The notes under the pieces were generated by a model. It was not told where the DNA came from. It was given only the letters and a program-made list of their open reading frames with translations, and made no database searches. Of a stretch of DNA of 6,382 nt, positions 1-5,858 are shown piece by piece (positions within the stretch are counted from its first letter, which is position 1; each line of letters starts with the position of its first letter). Both the position numbers and the translations under genes were made by a program. This stretch comes from Devosia sp. Lineage in GTDB: Bacteria > Pseudomonadota > Alphaproteobacteria > Rhizobiales > Devosiaceae. The stretch is from positions 1 through 6,382 of the forward strand of contig JAEUMC010000438.1 in the NCBI GenBank assembly GCA_016793415.1, given 5' to 3'.

Positions 1-653
1 GACGCCACCGCCAGCGCCAGCATGCCGAAGCCGAAGAAATCGAACTTGCGGATCTTGATCGGCGTCTGCGGCATCAGCGCCGCCAGCATGAAGAAGGCGA
101 TGATGCCGACCGGCAGGTTGACCAGGAACACCGCGCGCCAGTTGAACGTCTCGGTCAGCCAGCCGCCCAGCGTCGGCCCGATGATCGGCCCGAACATGAT
201 GCCGGCGCCGAAGATCGCCATCGCCTGCCCGAGCTGTTCGCGCGGGTTGATGTCCATCATCGTTGCCTGCGCCAGCGGCACCAGCATGGCGCCGCAGATG
301 CCCTGGATGACGCGGAACGCCACCATCTGCGCGAGGTTCGTGGCGATGCCGCAGAGCAGCGATGCCGCGGTGAACCCGACCACCGCCGCGAGCAACAGGT
401 TGCGCCGGCCAAAGCGGTCGGAGAACCAGCCGGTCAGCGGCGTCGCGATCGCCGCGGCGACGATATAGGAGGTCAGCACCCAGTTGATCTCGTCCTGCGA
501 CGCGCCGAGGCTGGCGCGCATATGGGGCAGGGCGACATTGGCGATGGTGGTGTCGAGCACCTGCATGATCACCGCCACCATGATGGCGGCGGTGAGCAGG
601 CCCTTGTTCCTGACGACGACCGTGGGGGCCGAAACAGCGGCAGCGGCGGCCAT
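1..653 (-). CDS. emrB: DHA2-family (EmrB-type) multidrug efflux MFS transporter, 3' part missing
   Basis: The inner-membrane subunit of a proton-driven drug efflux pump of the 14-helix DHA2 branch of the major facilitator superfamily. In such systems it works with an EmrA-type adaptor and an outer-membrane channel. The window shows 217 codons from the ATG at 653; the rest lies beyond the left edge (family length is about 500 residues). Visible are the DHA2 signature LDTTIANVALP at residues 33-43 in helix 1, motif A GWFSDRFGRR (75-84) between helices 2 and 3, an FRVIQG motif-B-like stretch with Arg114, and the antiporter motif C GxxxGPxxGxxxGG around 149-164 in helix 5. About six helices are complete. 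The start is 1 nt after the emrA stop (TAA-C-ATG), with a GAAGG (663-667) as ribosome site 9 nt upstream, so it is probably coupled to emrA. The family is sure; the substrates are unknown. Confidence 0.93.
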   Translation of the reverse strand, partial: MAAAAAVSAPTVVVRNKGLLTAAIMVAVIMQVLDTTIANVALPHMRASLGASQDEINWVLTSYIVAAAIATPLTGWFSDRFGRRNLLLAAVVGFTAASLLCGIATNLAQMVAFRVIQGICGAMLVPLAQATMMDINPREQLGQAMAIFGAGIMFGPIIGPTLGGWLTETFNWRAVFLVNLPVGIIAFFMLAALMPQTPIKIRKFDFFGFGMLALAVA

Positions 654-654
654 G

Positions 655-1806
655 TTAGAGCGCCTTCGGGCTTTCGGCAGCCTGGGCCCCTTCGGGCTTG
701 GTGTCGACGTTGACGGTGGCGCTCATGCCGGCGCGGAGCAGGTCGGTGCCGGTGTCGCAGGCGATGTTGACCGGCACGCGCTGCGTCACCTTCACCCAGT
801 TGCCGGTGGCGTTCTGCGCCGGGATCAGGGCGAACTCCGCCCCAGTCGCCGCGCCGATCGAAGCGACCTGGCATTCGATCGCCAACCCCGGATAGGCGTC
901 GACCTTCACTTCGGCCGGCATGCCGACGGCGAGCGTGGTGAGCTGGGTTTCCTTGAAGTTGGCTTCGACCCAGGTGTCGCCGGTTTCGACCAGCGTCGCG
1001 ATGGTCGAGCCGGTATTGATGAACTGCCCGACATTGAGGCTCGCCACCTGGCTGACGATGCCATCGGCCGGAGCCAGCACGGTGCTCTTGTCGAGGTTGC
1101 GCTGGGCATTGTCGCGCGCCGCCAGGGCCGCGCGCACCGCCGGATGATCGTCGGTCTTGATGCTGGGGTCGCCACCGAGCGCCGCCGTGGCATTGGCCAC
1201 ATCCTGCTGCTCGAGCGCTACGTTGCTCTGCGCCTGCTGCAGGGCCAGCCGCGAGTCATCGAGCGCCGACTCTGCCGAAATGCCCTGCTTCTGCAGGTTC
1301 GACGCGCGGTCCCACTCCTTCTGCCGGATCTCGAGCGTCGCGTTGGCAGCGTCGAGCTTGGCGCTGGCGATGGAATAGCCGACGCGCAGCTGCTCGACAT
1401 TTACCCGTGCCGTGGCAAGCGCCGCGTCGGCCTGGCTGAGCGCGATGCGGTAGGGCTCGGGATCGATGGCGAACAGCGTGTCGCCGGCCTTCACCGACTG
1501 GTTGTCCTTGACAGCCACCGAGACGATACGGCCGGCAACGTCCGAAGAGATCGAGACCTTGGGCTGCTGCACATAGGCGTTGTCGGTTTCGACGTAGCGC
1601 CCGCCGGTCAGCCAGAAATAGCCGCCGCCCGCCGCCAGCAGCACCGGCACTGCCAGCATGATGGCGAGCCGCCGGCCGGAGCGCTTCTTCTTGGCCGGCG
1701 CCTCGGGCGCCGCCGGAGCCGCAGCCTCGGGCTTGGCGGCTTCGACGGCTGCTGCGGTGACGGGCTTGGCTTCGCCGGGGGCAGGGGGCGTGACGCGGGC
1801 GTTCAT
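655..1806 (-). CDS. emrA: EmrA/HlyD-family membrane fusion protein of the efflux pump
   Basis: Periplasmic adaptor that links the EmrB-type transporter to an outer-membrane channel. The 383 residues match the usual EmrA length. In order: an Ala/Pro/Lys-rich cytoplasmic tail (1-46) ending in the positive stretch KKKRSGRR; one transmembrane helix (about 47-66); the family's conserved YVETDNAYV (71-79); a first half lipoyl domain (about 83-116, with AGRIVSVAV and VKAGDTLF); a long alpha-helical coiled-coil hairpin rich in Ala, Gln and Glu (about 117-240); the second half lipoyl domain (APADGIVSQ at 245-253); then a beta-barrel region with GDTWVEANFKE (276-286) typical of EmrA. The ATG lies 2 nt after the marR stop (TGA-TT-ATG). 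Its ribosome site GAGGAA (1815-1820) sits within the last marR codons, which suggests translational coupling. No outer-membrane partner gene is present in the window. Confidence 0.95.
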   Translation of the reverse strand: MNARVTPPAPGEAKPVTAAAVEAAKPEAAAPAAPEAPAKKKRSGRRLAIMLAVPVLLAAGGGYFWLTGGRYVETDNAYVQQPKVSISSDVAGRIVSVAVKDNQSVKAGDTLFAIDPEPYRIALSQADAALATARVNVEQLRVGYSIASAKLDAANATLEIRQKEWDRASNLQKQGISAESALDDSRLALQQAQSNVALEQQDVANATAALGGDPSIKTDDHPAVRAALAARDNAQRNLDKSTVLAPADGIVSQVASLNVGQFINTGSTIATLVETGDTWVEANFKETQLTTLAVGMPAEVKVDAYPGLAIECQVASIGAATGAEFALIPAQNATGNWVKVTQRVPVNIACDTGTDLLRAGMSATVNVDTKPEGAQAAESPKAL

Positions 1807-1808
1807 AA

Positions 1809-2273
1809 TCAGACTTCCTCGAGATCGGCCGTCTGGCCGGTAAGATTGTCGCGCATCCGGGAGAGCGCGGTGATTACGGTTTGCCGTTCCTCGGGGGTGA
1901 TGCCCTCGAGCGCGGCTTCATACATGGCGAGCCCGACTTTGCGGGCCGTGGTGAAAATCTCTTCGCCCTCGGCAGTCAGCCGGGCGAGTTTGGCGCGGCT
2001 GTCGGTCGGGTCGGGGTAGCGGTCGATCAGGCCGCGCTTCTCCAGTCGGTCGAGCACCCCGGAGATCGTCATCGGGTCGGTGTCGGCTGCAGTTGCCAGC
2101 GCCACCTGGGTAATTCCGTCATTCAGCGCGATCTGCGCCAGCACGCGCCACTGCGGCAGCGTGATGCCGTGCACCTTCGCTTCTTCCTCGAAGCGGCGCT
2201 TCATCAGCCGGGCGACTTCATGGATCAGGTAGCCCATCGGGGCCTGGTGTTTGTAGCTCAGGTTCGATTTCAT
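1809..2273 (-). CDS. MarR-family transcriptional regulator, probable repressor of emrAB
   Basis: A 154-residue winged-helix DNA-binding protein, of normal MarR length, first gene of the efflux operon. The domain order is an N-terminal dimerisation helix (about 15-35), a helix-turn-helix from LPQWRVLAQI (39-48) through the recognition helix DPMTISGVLDRLEKRG (66-81), the wing DRYPDPTDSRAKLARLT (84-100, with the conserved D-x-R-A-K), and C-terminal dimer helices (about 101-145). MarR regulators of this layout usually repress their own operon until a drug or phenolic ligand binds; the ligand here is unknown. I chose the ATG at 2273 because it abuts the tandem repeat and predicted promoter. It has no Shine-Dalgarno sequence, so it may be read from a leaderless mRNA. 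An in-frame ATG at 2237 (MGYLIHEV) with a weak AGG upstream is the alternative. An in-frame extension to 2366 would read through the promoter and is unlikely. Confidence 0.92.
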   Translation of the reverse strand: MKSNLSYKHQAPMGYLIHEVARLMKRRFEEEAKVHGITLPQWRVLAQIALNDGITQVALATAADTDPMTISGVLDRLEKRGLIDRYPDPTDSRAKLARLTAEGEEIFTTARKVGLAMYEAALEGITPEERQTVITALSRMRDNLTGQTADLEEV

Positions 2274-2299
2274 AAGTGCACATATAATAAGTGCACATA
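2272..2299. promoter_or_regulatory. Tandem 13-bp operator candidate for the MarR regulator
   Basis: ATAAGTGCACATA occurs exactly twice, at 2272-2284 and 2287-2299, with a 15-bp period. Each copy is centred on the palindrome GTGCAC (2276-2281 and 2291-2296). The pair fills the space just upstream of the marR start and overlaps the predicted -10 element and spacer. MarR dimers bind short near-palindromes at their own promoters, so a protein bound here would block transcription of the operon. That this MarR binds here is inferred from position and symmetry. Confidence 0.65.
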
Positions 2300-2308
2300 C
2301 GACGTCAA
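2281..2308 (-). promoter_or_regulatory. Predicted sigma-70-type promoter of the marR-emrA-emrB operon
   Basis: On the minus strand, TTGACG (2303-2308; 5 of 6 matches to TTGACA) is followed after 16 nt by TATATG (2281-2286; 4 of 6 matches to TATAAT). Only 7 nt separate the -10 element from the ATG at 2273, so the transcript would begin at or next to the start codon. This agrees with the lack of a ribosome-binding site. The promoter is embedded in the tandem GTGCAC repeats. Confidence 0.5.
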
Positions 2309-2382
2309 CGCGCGGAACTATTAGAAACCAAGCTAAATCTGCATGGCTGGCATTTTTGCCCCGCATGCCCTATTTGCGGACC

Positions 2383-3381
2383 ATGACCCACGACCTCGCA
2401 ACCGCACGCCGCTTCAGCGTTGCCCCGATGATGGACTGGACGGATCGGCACTGCCGCTATCTGCACCGGCTCCTCACGTCGCACGCGTTGCTGTTCACCG
2501 AGATGGTGACCAGCGCGGCGGTGGTGCATGGGCCGCGCGAGCGGCTGCTGGGGTTCGACCAGGTCGAGCAGCCGGTGGCGCTGCAGCTTGGCGGTTCCGA
2601 TCCCAAGGAACTGGCCGAGGCGACCCGCATCGCCACCGAGTTCGGCTATCGCGAAATCAACCTCAATGTCGGCTGTCCGTCCGACCGGGTGCAGTCGGGC
2701 CGCTTCGGTGCCTGCCTGATGGCCGAGCCGGAGCTGGTCGCCGAGTGCGTCCGCGCCATGCGCGGTGCCACCGATGTGCCGGTAACGGTGAAGTGCCGGA
2801 TCGGCATCGATGACCAGGACACCGAGGAGAGCCTCGATCGCTTTGCCGACGCCATGGTCGCGGCCGGCGTCGCGGCGCTCTACGTGCATGCCCGCAAGGC
2901 CTGGCTCAAGGGTTTGAGCCCCAAGGAAAACCGCGAGATCCCGCCGCTGGACTACCCGCGTGTCTACCGCCTCGCCGAGCGGCTCAGGCCGCTGCCGGTG
3001 ATGATCAATGGCGGCATCAAGACCATCAGGGACGCCGAGGCGCACATGGCGCACATGTCCGGCGTCATGCTCGGCCGCGTCGCCTACCACGAGCCGATGC
3101 TGCTGACGCTGGTCGACGAGCGCTTCTTCGGCGCGCCGAAGCAGTCGGTCGAGCTGCGTGACGTGATGCTTGCCATGGCCGACTACGCCGAGCGCGAAAT
3201 CGGCAAGGGCGCCCGCCTCAACAACATCACCCGCCATATGCTGGGGCTGGCCAACGCCCGCGCCGGCGCCCGCACCTTCCGCCAGATCCTCAGTGTCGAC
3301 GCGGCGCGCAAAGGGGCAGGGCCGGAGGTGATTATGCGGGCCTTTGACGCGCTCGAGCCGGAGCTGCAACTGGCGGTTTAG
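2383..3381 (+). CDS. dusA: tRNA-dihydrouridine(20/20a) synthase DusA
   Basis: FMN-dependent, NADPH-using enzyme that reduces uridine to dihydrouridine at positions 20/20a in the tRNA D-loop. With the start used here it has 332 residues, normal for DusA. Visible motifs: FSVAPMMDWTDRHCR (11-25, FMN-binding barrel start, DusA-type), LNVGCPSDRVQSGRFGACLM (94-113) with the catalytic Cys98, VKCRIGIDD (136-144), YVHARKAWLKGLSPKENR (167-184; the RKAWLKGLSPKENR form is typical of DusA rather than DusB or DusC), the phosphate-binding MINGGIKT (207-214) and GVMLGRVAYHEP (227-238). ATG 2383 is preferred because FSVAPMMDWTD then begins near residue 11 as in relatives; its GGA is very close and weak. ATG 2365 and TTG 2356 are in-frame alternatives. 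The gene is divergent from marR. A short hairpin GGCA-TTTT-TGCC (2349-2360) lies just upstream. I see no convincing promoter of its own. Confidence 0.96.
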   Translation: MTHDLATARRFSVAPMMDWTDRHCRYLHRLLTSHALLFTEMVTSAAVVHGPRERLLGFDQVEQPVALQLGGSDPKELAEATRIATEFGYREINLNVGCPSDRVQSGRFGACLMAEPELVAECVRAMRGATDVPVTVKCRIGIDDQDTEESLDRFADAMVAAGVAALYVHARKAWLKGLSPKENREIPPLDYPRVYRLAERLRPLPVMINGGIKTIRDAEAHMAHMSGVMLGRVAYHEPMLLTLVDERFFGAPKQSVELRDVMLAMADYAEREIGKGARLNNITRHMLGLANARAGARTFRQILSVDAARKGAGPEVIMRAFDALEPELQLAV

Positions 3382-3411
3382 GGCGCTTCATCCCTGACAG
3401 TGCCTGCCGCT

Positions 3412-3560
3412 CCACCCCCTCCCATCCTCCCCCATCAACGGGGAGGTGCCGCGCAGTGTTTGCGGCACAATCGAGCTCATCAACCGGCCCACCTCCCCCT
3501 TGATGGGGGAGGCAGGCGCAGCTTGGCAGCTTGCTGCCTAGCGGAGCTCGGAGGGGGTGG
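3412..3560. repeat. Multi-hairpin palindromic intergenic repeat between convergent genes
   Basis: About 150 non-coding bases built from nested inverted repeats. The outer arms CCACCCCCTCC (3412-3422) and GGAGGGGGTGG (3550-3560) are perfect 11-bp complements. Two G/C hairpins, 3426-3446 (CCTCCCC/GGGGAGG) and 3492-3512 (CCTCCCCC/GGGGGAGG), are also reverse complements of each other over 20 of 21 bases, so the element can fold locally or as one long stem. Between and after them are GTGCCGC/GCGGCAC (3446-3452 with 3462-3468) and GGCAGC-TT-GCTGCC (3525-3538). The CCTCCCCC-TTGATGGGGGAGG type resembles repeats I know to be scattered in many alphaproteobacterial genomes. It sits between the 3' ends of dusA and the deaminase gene, so it may also act as a two-way terminator, although it lacks a clear T-tract. 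No gene is seen in 3382-3579. Confidence 0.75.
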
Positions 3561-3579
3561 GGCTACGCACTCCAGCCCC

Positions 3580-4071
3580 CTATTTGTGGTCCTTCCAGAA
3601 ATCCGCCTGCAACTGCGCTGCTTCCTCGGCCAGCAGCGGGCCGACGACCTCGGTTGGCCGCTGCCCGGCCTCGAATACGATGTGGCAGGGCAGGTCGAGT
3701 GTCGGGTTTTCCTCGTGCGCGCCGGTTTGCGCCTTCAGGTCCCGTTCGGTCTGGCCGAACACCACGCGGCCGATGCCGGCCCAGTAGATGGCGCCCGAGC
3801 ACATCGCGCAGGGCTCGGCCGAGGTGTAGAGCGTGCAGTCCTTCAGCTCTTCGAGGCTGAGGTTTTTGGCCGCCCACGAGGCCAGCAGCTTTTCCGCATG
3901 CGCGGTACGGTCACCGCCCTCCGAGCTGTAGCCGTTGCCCTGCTCGCGCAGCACTTTGCCGGTCTTGTCCGCGAGCAGCGCGCCGAACGGATGGTCGCCG
4001 CCCTCACGCGAGCGCTTGGCGACCGCGAAGGATTGGCGCAGCAGGGTTTCGTCATGGGGGCGTTGTGGCAT
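3580..4071 (-). CDS. Zinc-dependent nucleoside/purine deaminase (CMP/dCMP deaminase fold, GuaD-like)
   Basis: Hydrolytic deaminase of the cytidine deaminase superfamily, 163 residues. The zinc site is complete: His58 and the proton-shuttle Glu60 in TAHAE (56-60), and Cys88 and Cys91 in EPCAMC (86-91). HPFGALLAD (27-35) is the conserved N-terminal strand. GAIYW (93-97) and the acidic, aromatic C-terminus (DFWKDHK) resemble guanine deaminase GuaD more than the tRNA-editing enzyme TadA, which normally has GAI followed by VHAR or similar. Guanine is therefore the first-choice substrate, but another purine or nucleoside is possible. ATG 4071 is chosen because CGGAG (GGAG at 4078-4081) lies 6 nt upstream; a TTG at 4086 would add five residues but its GGAG is only 1 nt away. 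It follows the protease gene by 42 nt on the same strand and converges with dusA. Confidence 0.88.
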   Translation of the reverse strand: MPQRPHDETLLRQSFAVAKRSREGGDHPFGALLADKTGKVLREQGNGYSSEGGDRTAHAEKLLASWAAKNLSLEELKDCTLYTSAEPCAMCSGAIYWAGIGRVVFGQTERDLKAQTGAHEENPTLDLPCHIVFEAGQRPTEVVGPLLAEEAAQLQADFWKDHK

Positions 4072-4075
4072 CGAG

Positions 4076-4097
4076 GTCTCCGTCAATCTCCGGAGAC
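4076..4097 (-). promoter_or_regulatory. Hairpin covering the ribosome-binding site of the deaminase gene
   Basis: On the minus strand GTCTCCG (4091-4097), an 8-nt loop and CGGAGAC (4076-4082) form a perfect 7-bp stem. The 3' arm contains the GGAG that serves the ATG at 4071, so in the mRNA the ribosome site would be paired. A competing self-palindrome TCTCCGGAGA (4087-4096) overlaps the 5' arm and would free the site. The hairpin starts 16 nt after the protease stop codon. A role in limiting or coupling translation is inferred; chance is possible at this GC content. Confidence 0.4.
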
Positions 4098-4113
4098 TAT
4101 GCCCGAGCCCGGG

Positions 4114-4800
4114 TCAGTCGACCAGTTCGAGCGCGTTGCCGCTCACCGCATAGCGGGTAAGGGTGCCGAGGAAGGTCATGCCGAGCAGGCTCTGCTCCAG
4201 TGCGCCCTGTTCGGCGATGAAGGCGCGCACGTTGTTGCGCACGATCCCGCCGACCTCGACCTGGTCGAGAGTCACCGCAGCGGCCTTGCCGGTGCCGTTG
4301 GCGGTGGAAACCGAGATGTCGTAGCGCAGCGTCTCGGTGGCGTAGCCGGCCTTCTGCGCATCGTCATGCGTCAGCACCACCGCGCTGGCGCCGGTATCGA
4401 AGATGGTGCGCACGTCGGCGCCGTTGATTGTGGCATTGATCTGGAAATGCCCGTCGCGTCCACCGCGGAAGGTGGCGCTGCCGCGTTCGCCGTCGACCAC
4501 GGCGATCCCCGGCATCAATTCGCCGAACACCCGCGACGCCACCAGCGTCAGGTCGTCGCGATAGGTGTAGCCGACCAGCACGACGCCGAAGATGCCGGCC
4601 CACAGGATCAGGTTGCCGAACAGCTCGGAGAATTTGTAGCGCCGCGAGAACAGCCCGCCGGCCACGAAGATCAGGATTGCGACCAGCGGTAGCAACTGGC
4701 CGAGCTGATCCTGCGTGAGGCCGACCATCGACCCGGCGTCGGCACTGACCAGCAGGGCCAGTCCGATGGCGATGACGAGGGCGAAACCGATGAACAGCAT
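4114..4800 (-). CDS. Membrane-anchored retropepsin-like aspartic protease (TIGR02281-type, clan AA)
   Basis: A 228-residue protein of the proteobacterial single-domain aspartic protease family. Hydrophobic helices are visible at about 2-20, 36-51 and 63-80, so the N-terminal third is in the membrane, and the C-terminal domain (about 115-228) is probably periplasmic. The catalytic motif is FDTGAS (134-139) with Asp135, preceded by GHFQINATINGADVRTI as in relatives, and followed by the second conserved hydrophobic-Gly element LLGMTFL (205-211). With a single DTG, the active site should form by dimerisation as in retroviral proteases. The ATG at 4800 has a good ribosome site, AAGGGA (4806-4811), 5 nt upstream. 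The physiological substrate of this family is not known to me. It lies 52 nt after lysR and 42 nt before the deaminase on the same strand. Confidence 0.88.
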   Translation of the reverse strand: MLFIGFALVIAIGLALLVSADAGSMVGLTQDQLGQLLPLVAILIFVAGGLFSRRYKFSELFGNLILWAGIFGVVLVGYTYRDDLTLVASRVFGELMPGIAVVDGERGSATFRGGRDGHFQINATINGADVRTIFDTGASAVVLTHDDAQKAGYATETLRYDISVSTANGTGKAAAVTLDQVEVGGIVRNNVRAFIAEQGALEQSLLGMTFLGTLTRYAVSGNALELVD

Positions 4801-4828
4801 GCAAATCCCTTAGCTGATGCCACTCACG

Positions 4829-4856
4829 ATAATGGGAAGCCTCAGACACAATTCAA
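4829..4856 (-). promoter_or_regulatory. Possible promoter for the protease-deaminase pair
   Basis: On the minus strand TTGAAT (4851-4856) and CATTAT (4829-4834) are separated by 16 nt; each matches the sigma-70 consensus at 4 of 6 positions. Transcription would start near 4822 and give a leader of about 22 nt that contains the AAGGGA ribosome site. The -35 element overlaps the lysR stop codon. If real, the protease and deaminase can be transcribed apart from lysR. Confidence 0.35.
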
Positions 4857-5740
4857 GCACTGCGCTGGCCGGAAAACAGTGAACTCTCCGCGACCAGCCC
4901 GTCGCCGACAATATCGAAGAAGGCCCTGACTCGCGCCGTCTTCCTGAGGTCAGCATGGGTGACGATCCACAGCTCGCGTGTCAACTCGATGACCGGTCCC
5001 GTGCCGGCGCGCCGCAAGCCCGGTTCGATATCGCCGAGGTAGCAGGGCAGCACCGCATAGCCGATTCCGGCCTTGGCAGCGGTGAACTGGTTGATCAGGC
5101 TGTTGGCGCGATAGACGATATGACGCGGCTCGATCTTCTCGCCGAGCCAGTCGGCAGCTGCGATCCCCGTCACCTCGGCGCCCCAGCCGATGAATTCGCG
5201 CCCCTCGAGGTCATCGAGTCGGTCGAGCGAGGGCGCCGCATAGATCGCCCAGGCGATATCGGCAAGCTTGCGTCCGAACAGGTCAGGCTCCTTGGGTCGG
5301 GTGACCCGAAGCGCGATGTCGGCCTCGCGCCGGCTGAGGCTCAGCACCCGGTTGTCGACCACGAGCTCGACCACGATCCCCGGATGCGCCTCGCGGAATC
5401 GCGCCAGCTGTCCGGTGAGCACGCTGTAGGCCAGCGTCTCCGACGAGGTGACGCGTAACGCGCCGGTGAGGCGCTGGTCGCGGCCGCCAACCTCGCGGCT
5501 CAGGGCATCGGCTTCCGTCTCCACCCGCTCGGCGGTGGTGGCGACCCGTTCGCCCTCGGTGGTGCTCTGGTAGACCCCGCCCGGCAGCCGCTCGAACAGC
5601 CGCACGCCGAGCTTCTCCTCCAGTGCGTTGAGCCGCCGGAAGGCAGTGGAGTGGTTGACGCCGAGCGCCGTGGCGCCGCCGCCGAGGGTGCCGGCGCGGG
5701 CAATGGCGAGCACCAGCTTCAGGTCGTTCCAGTTTTCCAT
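4853..5740 (-). CDS. LysR-family transcriptional regulator
   Basis: A 295-residue regulator of normal LysR length. The N-terminal winged helix-turn-helix spans about 1-60: WNDLKLVLAIARAGTLGGGA, then the recognition region VNHSTAFRRLNALEEKLGVRLFER (28-51), which fits the LysR pattern with S-T-A-F-R-R in place of the commoner S-A-V-S-R-Q. A linker helix follows (about 62-88), then the two-lobe effector-binding domain (about 91-285; GALRVTSSE at 93-101, HPGIVVELVV at 119-128, ADIALRV at 140-146, and AGIGYAVLP at 224-232 are typical landmarks). The ATG at 5740 has GGAG only 2 nt upstream, a close and weak site, but the HTH needs this start. It is divergent from the glutathione S-transferase gene across 118 bp, so that gene is its likeliest target. 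The effector is unknown. Confidence 0.93.
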   Translation of the reverse strand: MENWNDLKLVLAIARAGTLGGGATALGVNHSTAFRRLNALEEKLGVRLFERLPGGVYQSTTEGERVATTAERVETEADALSREVGGRDQRLTGALRVTSSETLAYSVLTGQLARFREAHPGIVVELVVDNRVLSLSRREADIALRVTRPKEPDLFGRKLADIAWAIYAAPSLDRLDDLEGREFIGWGAEVTGIAAADWLGEKIEPRHIVYRANSLINQFTAAKAGIGYAVLPCYLGDIEPGLRRAGTGPVIELTRELWIVTHADLRKTARVRAFFDIVGDGLVAESSLFSGQRSA

Positions 5741-5765
5741 CGCTCCAACTTAGCATTTCGGCCGC

Positions 5766-5787
5766 TTGCAATCATGCAAATCGTGAT
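5766..5787. promoter_or_regulatory. Candidate LysR-binding site in the lysR-GST intergenic region
   Basis: The 118-bp divergent intergenic region contains TTGCA-ATCA-TGCAA (5766-5779), a perfect 5-bp inverted repeat. It overlaps a second imperfect one, ATCATG (5771-5776) with CGTGAT (5782-5787). LysR regulators bind dyads of this size, often T-N11-A, near their own divergent promoter. T5766 and A5778 meet that spacing, though not symmetrically. I could not recognise a good -35/-10 pair for either gene here. Confidence 0.4.
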
Positions 5788-5858
5788 GGCAAAAACGCTG
5801 TTCGCCTTTCGCTGTTGCCGCGACTAGCTCTTCGGCATCACCAACCGGAGAGACTGAA

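Noticed and set aside
22..468. 148-codon plus-strand open frame
   Set aside because: It is antisense to the emrB reading frame, which shows clear DHA2 motifs A and C and hydrophobic helices.
484..2019. 511-codon open frame on the plus strand
   Set aside because: It lies antisense to the start of emrB, all of emrA and part of marR, has no recognisable domain, and reads as Arg/Gly/Ala/Asp-rich sequence typical of a high-GC shadow frame.
2274..2366. N-terminal extension of MarR to 185 residues
   Set aside because: The added 31 codons run through the predicted promoter and twin operator, and MarR relatives begin near the start at 2273.
2305..3369. 354-codon open frame on the minus strand
   Set aside because: It is antisense to dusA, whose motifs are all intact. 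The His/Arg/Gly-rich composition is a shadow of its codon pattern.
3426..3512. Short CRISPR-like or transposon-end reading of the paired hairpins
   Set aside because: There are only two units, in inverted orientation, with no regular spacers, and no transposase gene is present. A palindromic intergenic repeat explains them better.
3400..4692. 430-codon open frame on the plus strand
   Set aside because: It crosses the palindromic repeat and runs antisense to both the deaminase and the protease, which have complete catalytic motifs. No family is recognisable in it.
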